Assembly: GCA_949317995.1 (NCBI GenBank)
Contig: OX439046.1
Location: 74,850,286-74,914,285, forward strand
DNA length: 64,000 bases
Direction: 5' to 3'
Origin: Acholoe squamosa
Taxonomy: Eukaryota > Annelida > Polychaeta > Phyllodocida > Polynoidae
Shown piece after piece: positions 62,380-64,000 of the stretch (positions are counted from its first letter, which is position 1; each line of letters opens with the position of its first letter). The translations under genes were made by a program, and so were the position numbers. Below the pieces are notes generated by a model. The model saw nothing but the letters and a program-made list of their open reading frames with translations, did no database searches and had not been told where the DNA came from.

Positions 62380-62615
62380 CTTGAACAAGTAACCAATGGA
62401 TAACTGATGACGAGTGGGGGTTATCGACGGATAATAACACGAGGCCGTAGGCCGAGTGTTATTATCGTCGATAACCCCCACGAGTCTTGAACAAGTAACC
62501 AATGGATAACTGATGACGAGTGGGGGTTATCGACGGATAATAACACGAGGCCGTAGGCCGAGTGTTATTATCGTCGATAACCCCCACGAGTCATCAGTTA
62601 TCCATTGACTACTTA
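62380..62615. repeat. Tandemly duplicated palindrome with GAGGCCGTAGGCCGAG apex
   Basis: A unit of 106 bases, CTTGAACAAGTAACCAATGG to CCCCCACGAGT, occurs at 62380 and again at 62486. Inside each, GGGGGTTATCGACGGATAAT and ATTATCGTCGATAACCCCC pair around AACACGAGGCCGTAGGCCGA. After the second unit the far arm (CATCAGTTATCCATTGACTA) completes a longer palindrome, so the parent element is about 125 bases and the extra unit came from duplication. Confidence 0.85.
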
Positions 62616-62749
62616 TTTTATACCACGAAACCAATAAATAATCAATATTATACCAATAAATTCAAGTTGAAAACAAAAATTATTCCCCCTTCCTGGGACT
62701 CGAAGCCAGCCATAGCAGTGTGTGTACACAGTCACAGGTACATAATACA

Positions 62750-63440
62750 TACACCTCGGCGCCCGGCAGCGGACAGCGGCAGCGCACACGGCGAAAAAAG
62801 ATTTCAATGCTTCTCGTGGTTATGTTTGTGTATAATACACCTCCTCGCCCGGCAACGGACAGCTAAAGCGCACACGGCGAAAAAAGATGCATCTCGCTGT
62901 TATGTTTGTGTATAATACACCTCGTCGCCCGCCAGCTGACAGCGACAGCGCACACGGCGAAAAAAGAAGCGCCCGCACCGGGGCTCGATCCACGTACCTC
63001 TGACGGCTGAGCGCAAAGCGTCTCGCTGTTATGTTTGTGTAGAATACACCTCGTCGCCCTGCAGCGGACAGCGACAGTGCACACGGCTTTGTATCATATC
63101 CAGACTTGGTTCGAACCGAGGAATTCTCGTCAGTCCTTGTGGCGCAGTGCATAAGGAGTTGGGTTTGGGATGTGAGACTGCAGGTTCGATCCCTACCCTG
63201 GCCTGGAAAATTTTGTGGGTTTTAACATGTAACATATGACATGGGAGGACATGAGAGGCGTGCGGTTATCCTGGATAACAGCACGCCTTACCTGGATAAC
63301 CGCACGCCTTCCCTGGATAACCGCACGCCTTCCAAAATTGATGTTACAGCCTATAGGGTGTGCAATATCGACAGATATGTGTATGGGAATAGACCCCAAA
63401 AAGCACTGTGTAAGCCAGAAATCGTGGTATAATATGGGAT
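62750..63440. repeat. Composite tRNA-derived dispersed repeat, copy 2
   Basis: Four units of CACCTCGTCGCCCGGCAGCG type start at 62752, 62838, 62918 and 63047. A tRNA-like module at 63131-63202 (GTGGCGCAGTGCATAAGGAG, GCAGGTTCGATCCC) and the tail follow. Its palindromic part holds TGGATAACCGCACGCCTT three times where copy 1 has a CCATGGATAACC form. Confidence 0.7.
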
Positions 63441-63621
63441 AATTTGGTGGGTCTATCAAGAGCTTATAATCAAACAAACTGTGCCTACATTTTCAAAATA
63501 CATCTATCAGCTTGCTGCCCTCCCTTACAATGGCAAATGTGCTGTTAACTAAGTCAGAATCTTTTTATTCAATCAAAGGCCTACCAAAAGAAGCAATCAT
63601 GAAACTGGGGCTGTCTTTTCC

Positions 63622-63875
63622 TTTAAAGGTCACTGATGCCATTTGAGTGCATCATGCCCATTAGTCATCATGATGCACCAATGAAGTGCTGGTGAGGCTA
63701 CTTGCCAGCGTTTCATTGGAGCATCATGCTGACCCTCCAGGAGTTTGTGTAGCAACCCCGTAGGGTTGGCATGACGCATGAATGCAGCCCTGGTGTATTA
63801 GATGCCAGGGCTGCATTCATGCATCATGCTGACCAATGGGCATCATGCATTGATGCACCAGCTGACCTTAACGGT
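63622..63875. repeat. GATGCATCATG family copy
   Basis: TTTAAAGGTCACTGATGCC, ATCATGCCCATTAGTCATC, ATGCACCAATGAAGTGCTGG, TTTCATTGGAGCATCATG, GGGTTGGCATGACGC, then CCAGGGCTGCATTCATGC and ACCAATGGGCATCATGC. One of the fullest copies. Confidence 0.7.
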
Positions 63876-64000
63876 TTAATCACTCTTTAAGTGGTTTTGT
63901 GGGTAATGTGTATTTTAAAAAGTAGAGTAATTATAACCAATCATTTTAATGTACTATATCCCTATTTTATAATTAGGGTCCTGGACACAGTCAGCTCTAT

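Noticed and set aside
62562-63152. Frames on both strands with RCRARRCMYV-type phrases
   Set aside because: They are translations of the CGCCCGGCAGCGG tandem repeat, also seen at 26.2 and 28.7 kb.

Overview
The window reads as a repeat-rich animal genome. Host genes are split by many introns with ordinary GT/AG junctions, coding sequence is sparse, and most of the DNA is transposons, palindromic MITE-like repeats and simple repeats. Two host families point to a marine invertebrate: an MSP130-type gene (biomineralisation cell-surface glycoprotein known from echinoderms, hemichordates, amphioxus, molluscs and brachiopods) and a neuropsin-like opsin. I cannot choose between deuterostome and lophotrochozoan from sequence alone.

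Host layout. 0.4-3.2 kb holds the last five visible exons of an MSP130-like gene (+). Its last three exons and 3' flank are duplicated at 33.1-36.8 kb. Between the copies, 25.8-32.0 kb carries scattered exon-like pieces of what may be a single-pass membrane protein (leucine-rich-repeat-like ectodomain pieces, a transmembrane segment, a repetitive cytoplasmic tail). 43.1-51.7 kb is a five-exon opsin gene encoding 358 residues, with the retinal-binding lysine present but several class-A signature motifs altered. No host gene is recognised from 51.8 to 64 kb.

Mobile elements. 5.75-6.13 kb is a probable solo LTR. 6.3-15.3 kb is a Ty3/gypsy-type element with gag-like, pol and envelope reading frames. 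15.9-18.9 kb is a DIRS/Ngaro-type retroelement region lying next to or inside it, followed by an LTR-like block to about 20.3 kb. 20.7-22.2 kb is a broken minus-strand LTR-type remnant with a coiled-coil frame. 26.4-28.7 kb is a Crypton (tyrosine-recombinase DNA transposon), intron-bearing and internally deleted. 56.6-61.5 kb is a nearly complete Ngaro-type element whose split direct repeats (A1 - ORFs - B1 - A2 - B2) can be read directly; it sits inside a TA microsatellite. 41.50-42.14 kb is a TTAA-flanked MITE inside a large CAGT/CTGT simple-repeat block, with empty-site sequences still present nearby.

Repeats. A palindromic family built from modules around GATGCATCATG recurs at least fifteen times, mostly in introns and intergenic DNA. 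Other items are a 12-copy 46-bp satellite (55.3 kb), palindromes sharing an apex motif CACGAGGCC-TAGGCCGAGTG (45.2 and 62.4 kb), and a composite tRNA-derived repeat (28.7 and 62.75 kb).

Most unusual observation: in two unrelated genes (MSP130-like and opsin) the intron upstream of an exon contains several degenerate copies of that exon's own acceptor site and first codons, and the MSP130 copies also carry decayed copies of an exon module in the following intron. This may be a local process that multiplies exon edges.
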